Positions 1-10,798 of a DNA stretch of 64,000 bases are shown piece after piece. The position numbers were made by a program, and so were the translations under genes. The notes under the pieces were generated by a model, which worked only from the letters and a program-made list of their open reading frames with translations, made no database searches and was not told the DNA's origin. Numbering within the stretch: position 1 is the stretch's first letter; each line of letters opens with the position of its first letter. Source of the DNA: Agriotes lineatus (Eukaryota; Arthropoda; Insecta; Coleoptera; Elateridae); assembly GCA_940337035.1 (NCBI GenBank), contig CALNHX010002656.1:107941-171940 (forward strand), given 5' to 3'.

Positions 1-911
1 GCAATTACAAGCCATCTCACATAAATTTTCACAAAAATCGACATCATGTTACATAAACTATGCATAATTTTGCAAATGTTTTACACTTTTTATAAAATGC
101 ATCGCTCAAAATTAAAAGAAATAGCAATTTCGTTGAAAAAATCTACTACCACAATCATTTCGATAAACAAAATTCAAAAAATCTTATACTTTTGACGGAA
201 ATATATGTATGTTGGCCACAAATTAACATAATTTTTAAATAAAAACGCGCAATTCGTTGAAAAAAATATTCTGACACCACCAAAACACGCAATTTCATTG
301 AAAAATATATATATGTTGTCCACAAATTAACATAAATTTGAATAAAAACACGTAATTTTGTTGAAAAATGTTCTGGCCCCTTCATTTCACTTAAAATTTT
401 ACAAAACTGCCATCATAACACTTGAAATTATACAAAATATATGTATGTTGATCACAAATTAACATAAACCTGAATAAAACACACAATTTCGTTGAAAAAT
501 TTGCAAATGTTTTACACTTTTTTATAAAATGTATCGCACAAAATTAAAAGAAATCACAATTTTCTAAATTATATCACGCTATTATGAAATCGTAGATTGA
601 TTTTTTGAAATTTTACACTTTGTAACTGTAAAATAACTGCAAATACTAATATTTTAGCTTTAGACTTTGTAATTATTGCAGATTCGAGAAAAAAAACAAA
701 GCAGAGTAGAAATAAAAAACACAAACACTTTGTAATAAACAAATATATTGTTCTTATTTCGTATAATACTTAATAATATAAATATAAATGTACAGCAGAA
801 TGTCTTATTTCTAAAAATTCGCTAGCAATTTACAAAACTGTAGTTTGAGGTGCACGACATTTCAAATTAAAAAGACTGCAAGTAATAAAATCAGAAATTC
901 ATTGTGTAATT

Positions 912-1675
912 TTAAAGTTTAAGATGCACCCAATCTAGAATTCCCTTCGTTTTTGGTGTTGATGACATCTGCCTTAGAGGCGTTTTTCTAACGGCCCTTT
1001 TTTGGAGGCGTTTCCTTATCGGCGTTCTTCTGACTGAACCTTTTTGATGTGGACTTGGATGAGTAGCTGGTGTTTTTAATTTATATTCTAAATCGGACTC
1101 GCAGTTATCAGTTTCCATTTCGGTTTTTCCTGTAGTATCAGTCGGGGTTGACTTCTTTTGCTGTTTAGGTTTAGCTAGCAGCACATTAGCAACGTTAAGG
1201 TCTTTGATGTACTCAGCAAACTGTAGGCGGGTGGATTAATAGTTTTTCGAGGCCGCAGAGTGTCATGAATTAAATCGACTATGTTAGACGCCGGTAAAAT
1301 TTCACCCTTTATAGTAACGGTGCCCTTGTGATCCCAGCTCACATCGCTTGAGGTACTCAAAATGCGTAGGAAAACTTCAGCTTTTTTCTTAAAAGTTTTG
1401 GGAAGTGTAGATAAAATAACGGCATTTGATAGGCTGTCACTGGTTGTTTCAATAGGTATTTTGATTGGCTGCCGCGCCTGGTTTGTGAAATGAAGGAATC
1501 GTTGTAAAACCTGATTGTACTGGATCCATTTATCGTGATCAGTTAATTTGGACTTTAAAACTTTTTGCATTTCGTCATCAAGCTGTGATAATATATTTTT
1601 CTCCGCATCATCGCCAGACTTAAGACGTTGGACAAATTCCGGCGATACAATCAACATCTTCCGCTCTTTGTCCAT
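912..1675 (-). pseudogene. Left-arm copy of the 255-codon ORF, frameshifted
   Basis: This is the mirror copy of the intact ORF at 2666-3433 on the right arm. The first about 150 codons are identical, then 4 bp present in the right copy are missing near 1229. Translation therefore leaves the frame after the residues reading INPP and stops at 1175, while the original frame resumes in the 912-1184 stretch and ends at the same stop codon as the right copy. Everything else in the two copies matches, so the deletion is recent relative to the arm duplication or has escaped homogenisation. Function unknown, as for the right copy. Confidence 0.85.
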
Positions 1676-1765
1676 TTTAGTCGAAAAGGAGCTCAGTCGT
1701 TTGTTCTAGTAGAGCCGTCGTGAATAAACTAGCTTAAAATCAAGACTTTCATAATAAATATATAC

Positions 1766-1771
1766 AAAAAA
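1766..1771 (-). terminator. Pol III T-run terminator, left tRNA-Leu
   Basis: On the minus strand six T residues follow the tRNA 3' end after a two-base spacer, the usual RNA polymerase III stop signal. It is the mirror of 2570-2575. Confidence 0.8.
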
Positions 1772-1773
1772 TA

Positions 1774-1855
1774 TGACAGGTACGGGAATCGAACCCGTAT
1801 TCTCTCTCGAGATCAGAACTTGAATCTGACGCCTTAACCATTCGGCCAACCTGCC
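1774..1855 (-). tRNA. tRNA-Leu (CAA), left-arm copy
   Basis: Exact mirror copy of the gene at 2486-2567 and identical in all 82 bases. The acceptor stem (7 bp with one G-U), an A-box-like D arm, an anticodon loop TTCAAGT giving anticodon CAA, a long class II variable arm, and a T arm with the B box GGTTCGATTCC can all be drawn. It reads away from the palindrome centre, toward the left-arm ORF. Identity with its partner suggests either recent duplication or continuing gene conversion. Confidence 0.9.
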
Positions 1856-1969
1856 TCCCTATATAAACGAGCACTCTCTGCATAATTAAGAAAATATATA
1901 GTTTAAAAAGCCTTCTGCATGCAATTTCAAACAATATTTCATATAAATTAAGCCATGTACAAATTTCTT

Positions 1970-2371
1970 AATCAGGTTTTGATATATATTTTATCGAAAG
2001 ACTTGACCCTCAGCTGCCGTTTTATTATTTGTCGAGATGCGTCATCGTTGAATTTACAAGTGCCATCCTGTCTGCTGTGTGACGTAGGTAATGTCTCCAT
2101 ACCTTTTTATTTTAAAATTCTATAAAATCAGAGGTCCAAACTGCTGCCGCATCAGGTAACAGAGTACAATGGTTTAAAACGTGTTAGTGCTGCATCAGTC
2201 GGGCCTCTGTTTTTATAGAATTTTAAAATAAAAAGGGGTGGATACATTACCTACGTCACATCGCAGACAGGCTGGCTCTTGTAAAATTCATCGATGACGC
2301 ATCACGACAAATAGTAATAAAACGGTAGCTGAGGGTCCAATCTTTCGATAAAATATATATCAAAACCGATT
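1970..2371. repeat. Older imperfect inverted repeat at the palindrome centre
   Basis: From 1970 inward to 2134 and from 2371 inward to 2204 the two arms still pair, but with many substitutions and small indels, by eye roughly one difference in eight bases, whereas sequence just outside pairs perfectly. The change in divergence is abrupt. The inner block therefore looks like a pre-existing fold-back or MITE-like repeat about 400 bp long, around which the younger outer arms formed. A 69-bp unpaired spacer sits in the middle. No ORF is seen. Confidence 0.75.
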
Positions 2372-2485
2372 TAGAAATTTGTACATGGCTTAATTTATAT
2401 GAAATATTGTTTGAAATTGCATGCAGAAGGCTTTTTAAACTATATATTTTCTTAATTATGCAGAGAGTGCTCGTTTATATAGGGA

Positions 2486-2567
2486 GGCAGGTTGGCCGAA
2501 TGGTTAAGGCGTCAGATTCAAGTTCTGATCTCGAGAGAGAATACGGGTTCGATTCCCGTACCTGTCA
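2486..2567 (+). tRNA. tRNA-Leu (CAA), right-arm copy
   Basis: An 82-nt class II tRNA folds cleanly: acceptor GGCAGGT pairs with ACCTGTC (one G-U pair), then discriminator A. The D arm carries GGCCGAATGG followed by TTAAGGC, the anticodon stem-loop is TCAGA TTCAAGT TCTGA with CAA anticodon, the long variable arm is present, and the T arm is ACGGG TTCGATT CCCGT. CCA is not encoded, as expected for a eukaryotic nuclear gene. Six T residues follow two bases after the gene. No intron is present between the anticodon and the variable arm. It lies about 100 bp upstream of the 2666 ORF and in the same orientation. Confidence 0.93.
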
Positions 2568-2569
2568 TA

Positions 2570-2575
2570 TTTTTT
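2570..2575 (+). terminator. Pol III T-run terminator, right tRNA-Leu
   Basis: Six consecutive T residues begin two bases after the tRNA discriminator base, sufficient for RNA polymerase III termination. Confidence 0.8.
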
Positions 2576-2665
2576 GTATATATTTATTATGAAAGTCTTG
2601 ATTTTAAGCTAGTTTATTCACGACGGCTCTACTAGAACAAACGACTGAGCTCCTTTTCGACTAAA

Positions 2666-3433
2666 ATGGACAAAGAGCGGAAGATGTTGATTGTATCGCC
2701 GGAATTTGTCCAACGTCTTAAGTCTGGCGATGATGCGGAGAAAAATATATTATCACAGCTTGATGACGAAATGCAAAAAGTTTTAAAGTCCAAATTAACT
2801 GATCACGATAAATGGATCCAGTACAATCAGGTTTTACAACGATTCCTTCATTTCACAAACCAGGCGCGGCAGCCAATCAAAATACCTATTGAAACAACCA
2901 GTGACAGCCTATCAAATGCCGTTATTTTATCTACACTTCCCAAAACTTTTAAGAAAAAAGCTGAAGTTTTCCTACGCATTTTGAGTACCTCAAGCGATGT
3001 GAGCTGGGATCACAAGGGCACCGTTACTATAAAGGGTGAAATTTTACCGGCGTCTAACATAGTCGATTTAATTCATGACACTCTGCGGCCTCGAAAAACT
3101 ATTAATCCACCCGGACGCCTACAGTTTGCTGAGTACATCAAAGACCTTAACGTTGCTAATGTGCTGCTAGCTAAACCTAAACAGCAAAAGAAGTCAACCC
3201 CGACTGATACTACAGGAAAAACCGAAATGGAAACTGATAACTGCGAGTCCGATTTAGAATATAAATTAAAAACACCAGCTACTCATCCAAGTCCACATCA
3301 AAAAGGTTCAGTCAGAAGAACGCCGATAAGGAAACGCCTCCAAAAAAGGGCCGTTAGAAAAACGCCTCTAAGGCAGATGTCATCAACACCAAAAACGAAG
3401 GGAATTCTAGATTGGGTGCATCTTAAACTTTAA
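2666..3433 (+). CDS. Unidentified 255-aa protein with basic C-terminal tail
   Basis: Open from an ATG preceded by AAA (good animal start context) to a TAA. I cannot name the function. Residues about 10-80 are charged and probably helical. Residues about 95-155 form the most structured part, with a short run reading WDHKGTVTIKGEILPASN followed by IVDLIHD. The last about 60 residues are rich in K, R, T and P (for example KRLQKRAVRKTPLRQ), as in nucleic-acid-binding tails. No signal peptide or membrane segment is visible. The middle domain recalls uncharacterised arthropod proteins linked with large self-synthesising DNA transposons or related viruses (Polinton/adintovirus type), but that is recollection, not a search result. 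A tRNA-Leu gene lies about 100 bp upstream, and an almost identical but frameshifted copy is in the opposite arm. Confidence 0.6.
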   Translation: MDKERKMLIVSPEFVQRLKSGDDAEKNILSQLDDEMQKVLKSKLTDHDKWIQYNQVLQRFLHFTNQARQPIKIPIETTSDSLSNAVILSTLPKTFKKKAEVFLRILSTSSDVSWDHKGTVTIKGEILPASNIVDLIHDTLRPRKTINPPGRLQFAEYIKDLNVANVLLAKPKQQKKSTPTDTTGKTEMETDNCESDLEYKLKTPATHPSPHQKGSVRRTPIRKRLQKRAVRKTPLRQMSSTPKTKGILDWVHLKL

Positions 3434-3839
3434 AATTACACAATGAATTTCTGATTTTATTACTTGCAGTCTTTTTAATTTAAAATGTCGTGCACCTCAA
3501 ACTACAGTTTTGTAAATTGCTAGCGAATTTTTAGAAATAAGACATTCTGCTGTACATTTATATTTATATTATTAAGTATTATACGAAATAAGAACAATAT
3601 ATTTGTTTATTACAAAGTGTTTGTGTTTTTTATTTCTACTCTGCTTTGTTTTTTTTCTCGAATCTGCAATAATTACAAAGTCTAAAGCTAAAATATTAGT
3701 ATTTGCAGTTATTTTACAGTTACAAAGTGTAAAATTTCAAAAAATCAATCTACGATTTCATAATAGCGTGATATAATTTAGAAAATTGTGATTTCTTTTA
3801 ATTTTGTGCGATACATTTTATAAAAAAGTGTAAAACATT

Positions 3840-5790
3840 TGCAAATTTTTCAACGAAATTGTGTGTTTTATTCAGGTTTATGTTAATTTGTGATCAACAT
3901 ACATATATTTTGTATAATTTCAAGTGTTATGATGGCAGTTTTGTAAAATTTTAAGTGAAATGAAGGGGCCAGAACATTTTTCAACAAAATTACGTGTTTT
4001 TATTCAAATTTATGTTAATTTGTGGACAACATATATATATTTTTCAATGAAATTGCGTGTTTTGGTGGTGTCAGAATATTTTTTTCAACGAATTGCGCGT
4101 TTTTATTTAAAAATTATGTTAATTTGTGGTCAACATACATATATTTCCGTCAAAAGTATTTTTTGAATTTTGTTTATCGAAATGATTGTGGTAGTAGATT
4201 TTTTCAACGAAATTGCTATTTCTTTTAATTTTGAGCGATGCATTTTATAAAAAGTGTAAAACATTTGCAAAATTATGCATAGTTTATGTAACATGATGTC
4301 GATTTTTGTGAAAATTTATGTGAGATGGCTTGTAATTGCGTGATTTTTGTTCAATTTTCATCGTGTGTTGAATAAAATATCGTTTTTTGTATAATTTCAA
4401 GTGACGTGATGACAGTTTTTGTATAATTTATGTGACATGATGTCGATATTTGCGAAAATTTATGTGAGATGCTGTATGATTGTGTGATTTTATTCAAATT
4501 TTTGTTACTTTGGGGGTCAACACATACGTCTTTTCGTAATTTTTGCGTGTTTCTATTCAAATTTATTTTCATTTGTCGTCAGCACAGACGTATTTTCGTA
4601 AAATTTTACTATTTTTCAATGAAAGTTGTGAAAAAAATATTGTTTTTGTCGTTTTTACAGAATTTAATATGACAAGATGCCGATTTTTATAAATTTTCAT
4701 GGGAGATGCTATCGATTTTCTAAAATTTTAAACGAAATGCTTTGGAAATCGCATGTTTTTATTCAAATATTAGTAATTGAAGCTATTTTTTCACATACAA
4801 AGTATCGAAAATTCATATAAATTGAACTACGATTTCATAATTTAAAAAATTACGGTTTATTTGTTAAACGTTTGCAAAATTATGCTTAGAAATAACTCTT
4901 AAAACTTTTTTACATCATTTTTTCGGTGCTATAAAGTCGCTTTGTAAAGATTTTCAACGAAATTGTGCGTTTTTATTCAAATTTATTTTAATTTGTCGCC
5001 AACACATACGTCTTTTCGTAATTTTTGCGTGTTTTTATTCAAAATTATTTTCATTTGTCGCCAACACTTACGTCTTTTCGTAAATTTTTTACAAGAAAAA
5101 ATGGTTTGACTTATATTTTTACAAGTATCCCTTGTCTTATTTGCAAACGATATTGAAAAGCTATTTTTTTTTCAACGAAATTGCCTGTTTTTATTCAAAT
5201 TTATGGGGGACAACCATTCTTATACAATAAAAACATTTATTTAATGCGTATGTCTTATTTTATATGGGCGAGGGCACTGTTGTAATTTATAAGAAGCTAA
5301 AACTCAGTCGAAAATAACATTTAAAATTTATTTATATGTATATGGAAGTATAATGTTAGAACAGCTAAGTGGTACAATGTTCAAACCTTTAAAACCAAGT
5401 CTTTTCGTAATTTTTGCGTGTTTTTATTCAAATTTATTTTCATTTGTCGCCAACACTTACGTCTTTTCGTAAATTTTTTACAAGAAAAAATGGTTTGACT
5501 TATATTTTTACAAGTATCCCTTGTGTTATTTGCAAACGATATTGAAAAGCTATTTTTTTTTTCAACGAAATTGTCTGTTTTTATTCAAATTTATGGGGGA
5601 CAACCATTCTTATACAATAAAAACATTTATTTAATGCGTATGTCTTATTTTATATGGGCGAGGGCACTGTTGTAATTTATAAGAAGCTAAAACTCAGTCG
5701 AAAATAACATTTAAAATTTATTTATAATATGTATATGGAAGTATAATGTCAGAACAGCTAAGTGGTACAATGTTCAAACCTTTAAAACCA
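3840..5790. repeat. Degenerate satellite-like array
   Basis: A motif reading roughly TTTTTCAACGAAATTG, then GTGTTTTTATTCAAATTTAT, then TTTGTCGCCAACACATACGT recurs at irregular intervals (for example 3846, 3978, 4080, 4480, 4950, 5020, 5165, 5405, 5560). Units are partial, interrupted and diverged. The first part lies inside the palindrome arm (and is mirrored at 1-500); the rest continues beyond it. Small ORFs here are accidental. Confidence 0.7.
5010..5790. repeat. Tandem duplication of a 389-bp unit
   Basis: 5010-5398 and 5399-5790 are nearly identical head-to-tail copies, each starting GTCTTTTCGTAATTTTTGCG and ending with CAAACCTTTAAAACCAA. Differences are a few substitutions and a small TATAA-type indel. 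The high identity marks this as a recent local event inside the older satellite-like array. Confidence 0.85.
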
Positions 5791-6075
5791 AACAATACAC
5801 AGGAACCGGCCTGTTTTAAATAGGGAACTTAGACGGAAACTTCCTATAGTAGGTAGGGAGAATGAGGATCTCGTTAATCCAGCCATATAGCAGGCACAAA
5901 TTATAAAATAATTACTAAGCTGTTACAAATCTAATTTTTTAAAAAATGTATCAACCTTTAAACACAATAAGCTACACATCCCCTATTCTTATAATCTAAA
6001 TTTTTGAAAAATAGTTTGTTTAAAGCTGGGCTCGTGGCACGTAAGTGGTTATGTTTAATTCCTTTAACCTCGATC

Positions 6076-6149
6076 GCTTCGATAGCCCAGTTGGTTAAGG
6101 CTTCGTACTCGTAATGCTGTGGTCGCTGGTTCGATTCCAGCCATGGGAC
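6076..6149 (+). pseudogene. tRNA-Thr-like sequence (CGT), degenerate or SINE head
   Basis: An A box (TAGCCCAGTTGG) and a B box (GGTTCGATTCC) are correctly spaced, the T stem GCTGG/CCAGC is perfect, and the anticodon loop CTCGTAA would read CGT (Thr). The acceptor halves GCTTCGA and CATGGGA do not pair, and the anticodon stem has mismatches, so it is not a working tRNA. A seven-T run at 6162-6168 could terminate a Pol III transcript. It may be a tRNA pseudogene or the 5' head of a SINE; no second copy is present in the window to decide. Confidence 0.6.
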
Positions 6150-6502
6150 ATCGCAGGAAGCTTTTTTTAAATTAAATAAATCCGAACTAGAGAGAACAGT
6201 TGCGAAGAGAGAGACAGAAGACTTCGGCGTGACGTAATCAAATTCAAATATTTCCGCGAAAATTCAAAATTAAAAACAACCGCCGTGAGAAGTGCGGGCG
6301 CACCAAGATGGCCGACACCCCGGGAGATTTAAATTCAAAAAATTAAACTTAGAAAAAAATCGGAAAAAAATTCAAATTTCAAATATTCCCGCCAGAAATC
6401 CAAGATGGCCGCAGCGTAACTTAATCAGTAGCAAATTAAAAATGGCCGCGCGTAATTTAATCAGTAGCACATATGTAAATTACATATCAAACTTCATATG
6501 TG

Positions 6503-6568
6503 ATTAATTAGATCAAACCGCGAAATTAATTAGATCAAACCGCGAAATTAATTAGGTCAATCCGCGGA
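6503..6568. repeat. Three tandem 22-bp units
   Basis: ATTAATTAGATCAAACCGCG followed by AA is repeated twice exactly and a third time with changes (GGTCAATCCGCGGA). It abuts the truncated end of the P-like transposase. Confidence 0.85.
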
Positions 6569-6569
6569 T

Positions 6570-9500
6570 TTAATTAATCGTTTGATTGACAGGTTGCTCT
6601 AGTTTCGCTGCCGCACTACTACTCCGCACTGTTCTGCTGTTTAAGCAGTCGAATATGTTATTAAGGTTTTTGAGAAACATCGCTGTATTAACGGCGGTAT
6701 TACTCTTTAATTGTTTAGTTGCTGCTGCTGTTAGTATTGCAGCAACAGAGTTGCTAAACACTTGCGCTGCAAGCTTCACCCTCATTCTTTGAAACGTTGT
6801 GGGTGTGATATGCTTCTGAGTAATTTTTAGTATGCATCGTGTAACATTGCTACTTCTATCTATTTCGTAAGTTTTTGTAAAGTCGGTCCAAGAAACCTGG
6901 TTGTTACCTACACGAACTTCAAGTTTTTCGTTCATAAAATTATTACGCAAACTTTTTAATAAATGAGGAGGGTCGAAACAAACGTATACTTACTTTTTGA
7001 TTATTAACCACGGATTATTTACACTTCCACCCAACTTTGCAATAGCGGTTCTATTATTTGAACCCTGATCGCATACAAACACTCTTGGTTTCAAGCCGAT
7101 TTTAAACAATCTATTCAGAACAAAAAGGACTAATTTTTGCAGAACTTCACCTTTCACCGGTCCTGCAGATACAAAATAACAAAACGGCATTTTCCATTTA
7201 TATAAAAGCCTTCTTAAGTAGAACACAATTCCATGAGTTCCAAGTTGGTCTTTCTAACCAAATGGTCCAAAATCTTCAAACCCTTCAACTTTGTCATGAA
7301 ATTTGTTATAGTCCAAACCTTTTTTAACTACCATTTCATCGCACATCGACACACATTGTTTCTCATCTTCCTGCATACCTTTTACCTTCAATGACAATTT
7401 CTTTATCAAAGTTGTGTTAACCCCCGTTTCTAAATTATAAATCTTTAACCAAGACTGTATTGTAGATATACCAGGTAGTGCAAATTTTTAATTTTTCAAC
7501 ATAAATTTATAATTGCTTGGTGATTTGTAATACAGTGATAAAGCCAACTGCTTTTCAGAGGTTGTCCACTTTGTTCTTTTTTTGTGGAGACATTGCATAT
7601 AAACTAATGTTTTTACAGCCGGTGCCTTATTCCTTAACAAATGACTCAAGGTTGACTGCGCGTGTAAGGACAAATTTTTCTGCCGGAGTCTGTAGTTCTG
7701 AGAACTCTTCATATTTAATCGCCGTTTTAGCAATCTTCACTTTTAATTTTTGTTTTCTCGGAGTTAGGATGGCTTTCGAAGGTGAAGGCATTGTTAAAAG
7801 GCGCGGGTCCATTTCCCACTGTACTGGCGTGGAATTACCAAGAATACAATTGCTGTGTTGGGACTGGTCATATTTAATTAAATTTAATATTTCTTGATCT
7901 GAAGAGTCACTACTTTCATCTGTTTTTATGGTATTATTTTTGTAGGTCGACATATTAAGAGATCTTTTCACAGGTAATCTCTTCGGAGATATTACCGCTG
8001 GTACTTCCGGAACCGGTAAGACTATTAGATTAAACAATTAAATCGTGAGATGAAAGAATTAAAACATAATAATAATACAGTTGTGTCCCACTTTTCTTGT
8101 AAATACTCCTTATATAATATTTATTGCAAGTCCAATTGATACCGAGTTTTTTATAAGTATATACACGGTGTTTCCCGGATTGTGAACAATTGGAAAAATA
8201 CATAGGAAATTATTTTTGCCAGATTTCATGTCCGCAAAAAAATTTGAACTGCATTATTCTTAGTAGTTATTATTTGCGTCGTTTAGTCGAAAAGAAACTA
8301 AATTTTACCCTTAAAATTAAACAAAAATAAAAGGTAATATTATTATGATTAAATGCACGATGACTTCTTTTAATACGGTTTTAATGTTGAATGTTAAAAT
8401 AATGTGTTCGTTTGTTGAAAAAAAAATTATTGTTCACTGTTTTAACTATTTTAATTTATTGTTCTGATGCAGAAGCGAACCGCCTTGAAACATAAGCATT
8501 AATAAATAATAAACAATTAATCCTAACGTATTTATTTGTCCCAAAATCCCACTAAACCAACAAAATTAACTAAAAACCAGTAGACACAAAGTTTACAAAG
8601 CATTTAATTCTAAAGGTAAAATTTGGTTTCTTTTCAAATAATTAACACAAATAATAAGTACTAAGAATAATACAGTTCAAATTTTTTTCTGGGGACATGA
8701 CATCTGACAAAAATAATTTCCTATGTATTTCCCCTATTGTTCACAATCCGTGAAACACCGTGTGTATGATAGATCTTAGAATCTAAATGTTATAACATCT
8801 AAAATCCTAACCTACTGCAATTTTTGTTGTTTGTTAAAAATCCAAACATCACATGAGGGACTTTTTATTATCAAAAAACTGAATTCACAAACTTGTTTAG
8901 GACTCCCTGAAATGTCATTAAAATAAATTTTAACGAAAAATATTGATTTTTAGAAAGTTATGAAATAGAAAAATTTAGAGTTAGTGCTTGGAAATCCACT
9001 CACTACAAACAGTACCAACGCTTCTATCAAGTGTGCAATGAAAAGTTAATAATACAGTTACTTGCAGTTTTAAAAAATGATTTTGAAATAACAGTTATTC
9101 CTACAATAAATAACCAGACCTGATCAAATGTAATTATTTTTCGTGGGTTTGGCCCAATTAATTAAAATTATATTATTTATTGTTAGGCTAGGTTTTTAGA
9201 TCTAATAACATTTATTAGATCCGTAGATCTAACTTTTCATCCGCTACATTTACAAAACCCGGTTTAAATTAGATTTAAAATAAATATGGACTGTTATCAG
9301 GAAAACTGGAACACTGTATATTAAAAAATAAAATAGCAGTTCACAATAACTTACCTCTGCCATATTTTGAAGGTACTGCATTCCATGTAAGACATTTTTT
9401 TTTAGCGGCTGCATCTTTAAAATTATCCGCAGTAAAATGTATTTCGCATATTAACTTGTTTTTTAAGACTTCACTGTCCAAATGTTCTAATTTTATATTG

Positions 9501-9634
9501 CCACTATTTAACTTCCACTGCTCACAACGCGCTTCATCTTTTATAGGAAATTTATAAAAGCTGATGTCGGGTGATTCCTTCCTTACACTTTTACAACCGT
9601 AGTAAACACATGTATGGGCCGCGGTGGAACACAT
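6570..9634 (-). pseudogene. P-element/THAP9-like transposase, broken
   Basis: Exon 1 (9634 to 9355) encodes an N-terminal THAP DNA-binding domain: CVYYGC supplies the first zinc cysteines, ICEIHF the C and H, and NAVPS the conserved AVP box. It ends at a GTAAGT donor; an acceptor TAATAG at about 8022 joins in phase to exon 2. Downstream come a linker, a TEEEKQLAL-like region (SEKQLALSLYYKSP), then the RNase-H-like core with CDEMVVKKGLDYNK, VEGFEDFG and the CDQGSNNR segment, and the C-terminal part with FDPPHLLKSLRNNF and NNIFDCLNS. Damage includes in-frame stops at 7488-7490, 7254-7256 and 6990-6992, a frameshift between about 7627 and 7733, and loss of the C-terminal part beyond about 6575. 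Family members excise and insert DNA using THAP-recognised ends. No TIRs or 8-bp duplication were found around it. Confidence 0.85.
8163..8763. mobile_element. Palindromic MITE inside the transposase intron
   Basis: Arms 8163-8330 and 8598-8763 are inverted copies, about 85% identical by eye, starting ACACGGTGTTTC and ending GAAACACCGTGT. There is no coding capacity. It lies within the predicted intron (8022-9354) of the P-like transposase, so the insertion need not have inactivated that gene. Superfamily is not determined; flanks show no clear target duplication. Confidence 0.8.
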
Positions 9635-9719
9635 TTTTTCAATTTTAATAACTGTATGTTTCACCGAAGCTTCAACCACACAATAGGTGATTTTGCTTAG
9701 CATCTAATGTATTTATACG

Positions 9720-10798
9720 GGGTGGCTTTATCAGACCTCCAAAGATCTTAAATGTTGGAATGTCATCACTAATTTGAAAATAATTATCCTGAAAGTATTG
9801 CCGTGTATTACGGTATTACTACATACCTCAATCAACGCTAATACTTTCAGCAGCAATTACGAAAACATTCGAAAAGCTTTAAATGACGTAAACATGTAAA
9901 CATACTTACATTCTTATTAGTCAATTAGTCTACGTTGTGATGTCTTGTATTTTTAAGGAAAGGCGACCGTTTATTGTAATTAGTGCTAAGAAAAACCTAA
10001 TAAAATATTAAATTACCAACAGCGACTTATTCACTACAAAATTCGTATTACATATTTACATTAATAGTGGAGCGAATTTGATTTAACAACGTGACGTTTT
10101 CTTTTTTACAAATATAACGCGATATCTCGAGAATTACTTCGAATATCGGATTCATTTTTTTTAGATTTAAAATCAGATGCATGAGCGCTGTCCGTGAGAT
10201 CATTTTAGTTTTCGAAAATATATAACTCTTTTTCTGAACAAATATTCAATGTGATACTTTGCTTTTTATGTAGTCAAATCTTCGGTAAGCGATAAACTTT
10301 TTTATTTCTAGATAAACTTTTGAAAATATTTTAAACCAAAAAAATATGCCATACCGTTGATTGAGATATACCTCAATCAACGACCATACTTTGTTTTTGA
10401 TACGAATTTTTTACCGATGCGCCGCGAATTCACGTTTCGCAACAGTAGCCAGGGCTAGCAAAAGCTTTTTGCGTTGCATGTTATTATCAAATGAAGTTAG
10501 TATGTTGCGCAATTTACAAACGTCCTGTAAAATAAAACCTTTACATAATTAACATTAAAAGTTAAAACTATGATAAATAAAAACGATCATAGGATAGCCG
10601 GGATCACTAATTCAGCTTAGTACACAACACAATTTTTAAAGCTGCCCTGTAAATTTCGGAAAGAATGGTTTTTCGCCAGGCTAAGTTTAACTCATGTTCT
10701 AGGCACCAGGAATCGAGCTAAGCGCTCCAAGCGGCTAGAACTTCGTCCTCAAACGTTTTAGCCCGGTTAGTTGGATATCTTCCCAAATACCTCAATCA
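9720..10798. other. Non-coding stretch with three copies of a 15-mer
   Basis: No gene seen. The 15-mer ATACCTCAATCAACG occurs at 9823, 10368 and 10787. The second copy forms a hairpin with CGTTGATTGAG at 10355-10365 (11-bp stem, 6-base loop). An 11-bp stem CTGAAAGTATT/AATACTTTCAG at 9789-9850 encloses the first copy. The ORF at 10361-10552 has no recognisable features. Confidence 0.6.

Larger units (their letters stand above)
1..4339. repeat. Large near-perfect palindrome, arms about 2.1 kb
   Basis: The sequence from the window start to about 2134 is the reverse complement of about 2204 to 4339, with a 69-bp unique spacer (2135-2203). Coordinates pair as x+y=4341 around the tRNA genes, 4345 beyond a 4-bp deletion in the left arm near 1229, and 4340 beyond a 5-bp difference near 195. 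Outer arm sequence (outside 1970/2371) is almost identical; both encoded proteins and tRNAs match exactly apart from the indels. The left arm runs into the window edge, so it may extend further. The arm differences show that these are two physical copies rather than one read twice, but an assembly fold-back cannot be fully excluded from one sequence. Confidence 0.95.

Noticed and set aside
155..385. ORFs at 155-385, 3960-4166, 4022-4228 and similar in the A/T-rich arrays
   Set aside because: They follow the satellite-like repeat in several frames and mirror each other in the palindrome; composition is that of repeat DNA.
1749..1934. 61-codon ORFs overlapping both tRNA-Leu genes (1749-1934, 2407-2592)
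   Set aside because: They are reading frames through the tRNA genes and their flanks.
1..4339. Treating the palindrome as a certain assembly artefact
   Set aside because: The arms differ by a 4-bp and a 5-bp indel, substitutions and a clearly diverged centre, which a simple fold-back of one read would not produce; still listed as needing long-read proof.
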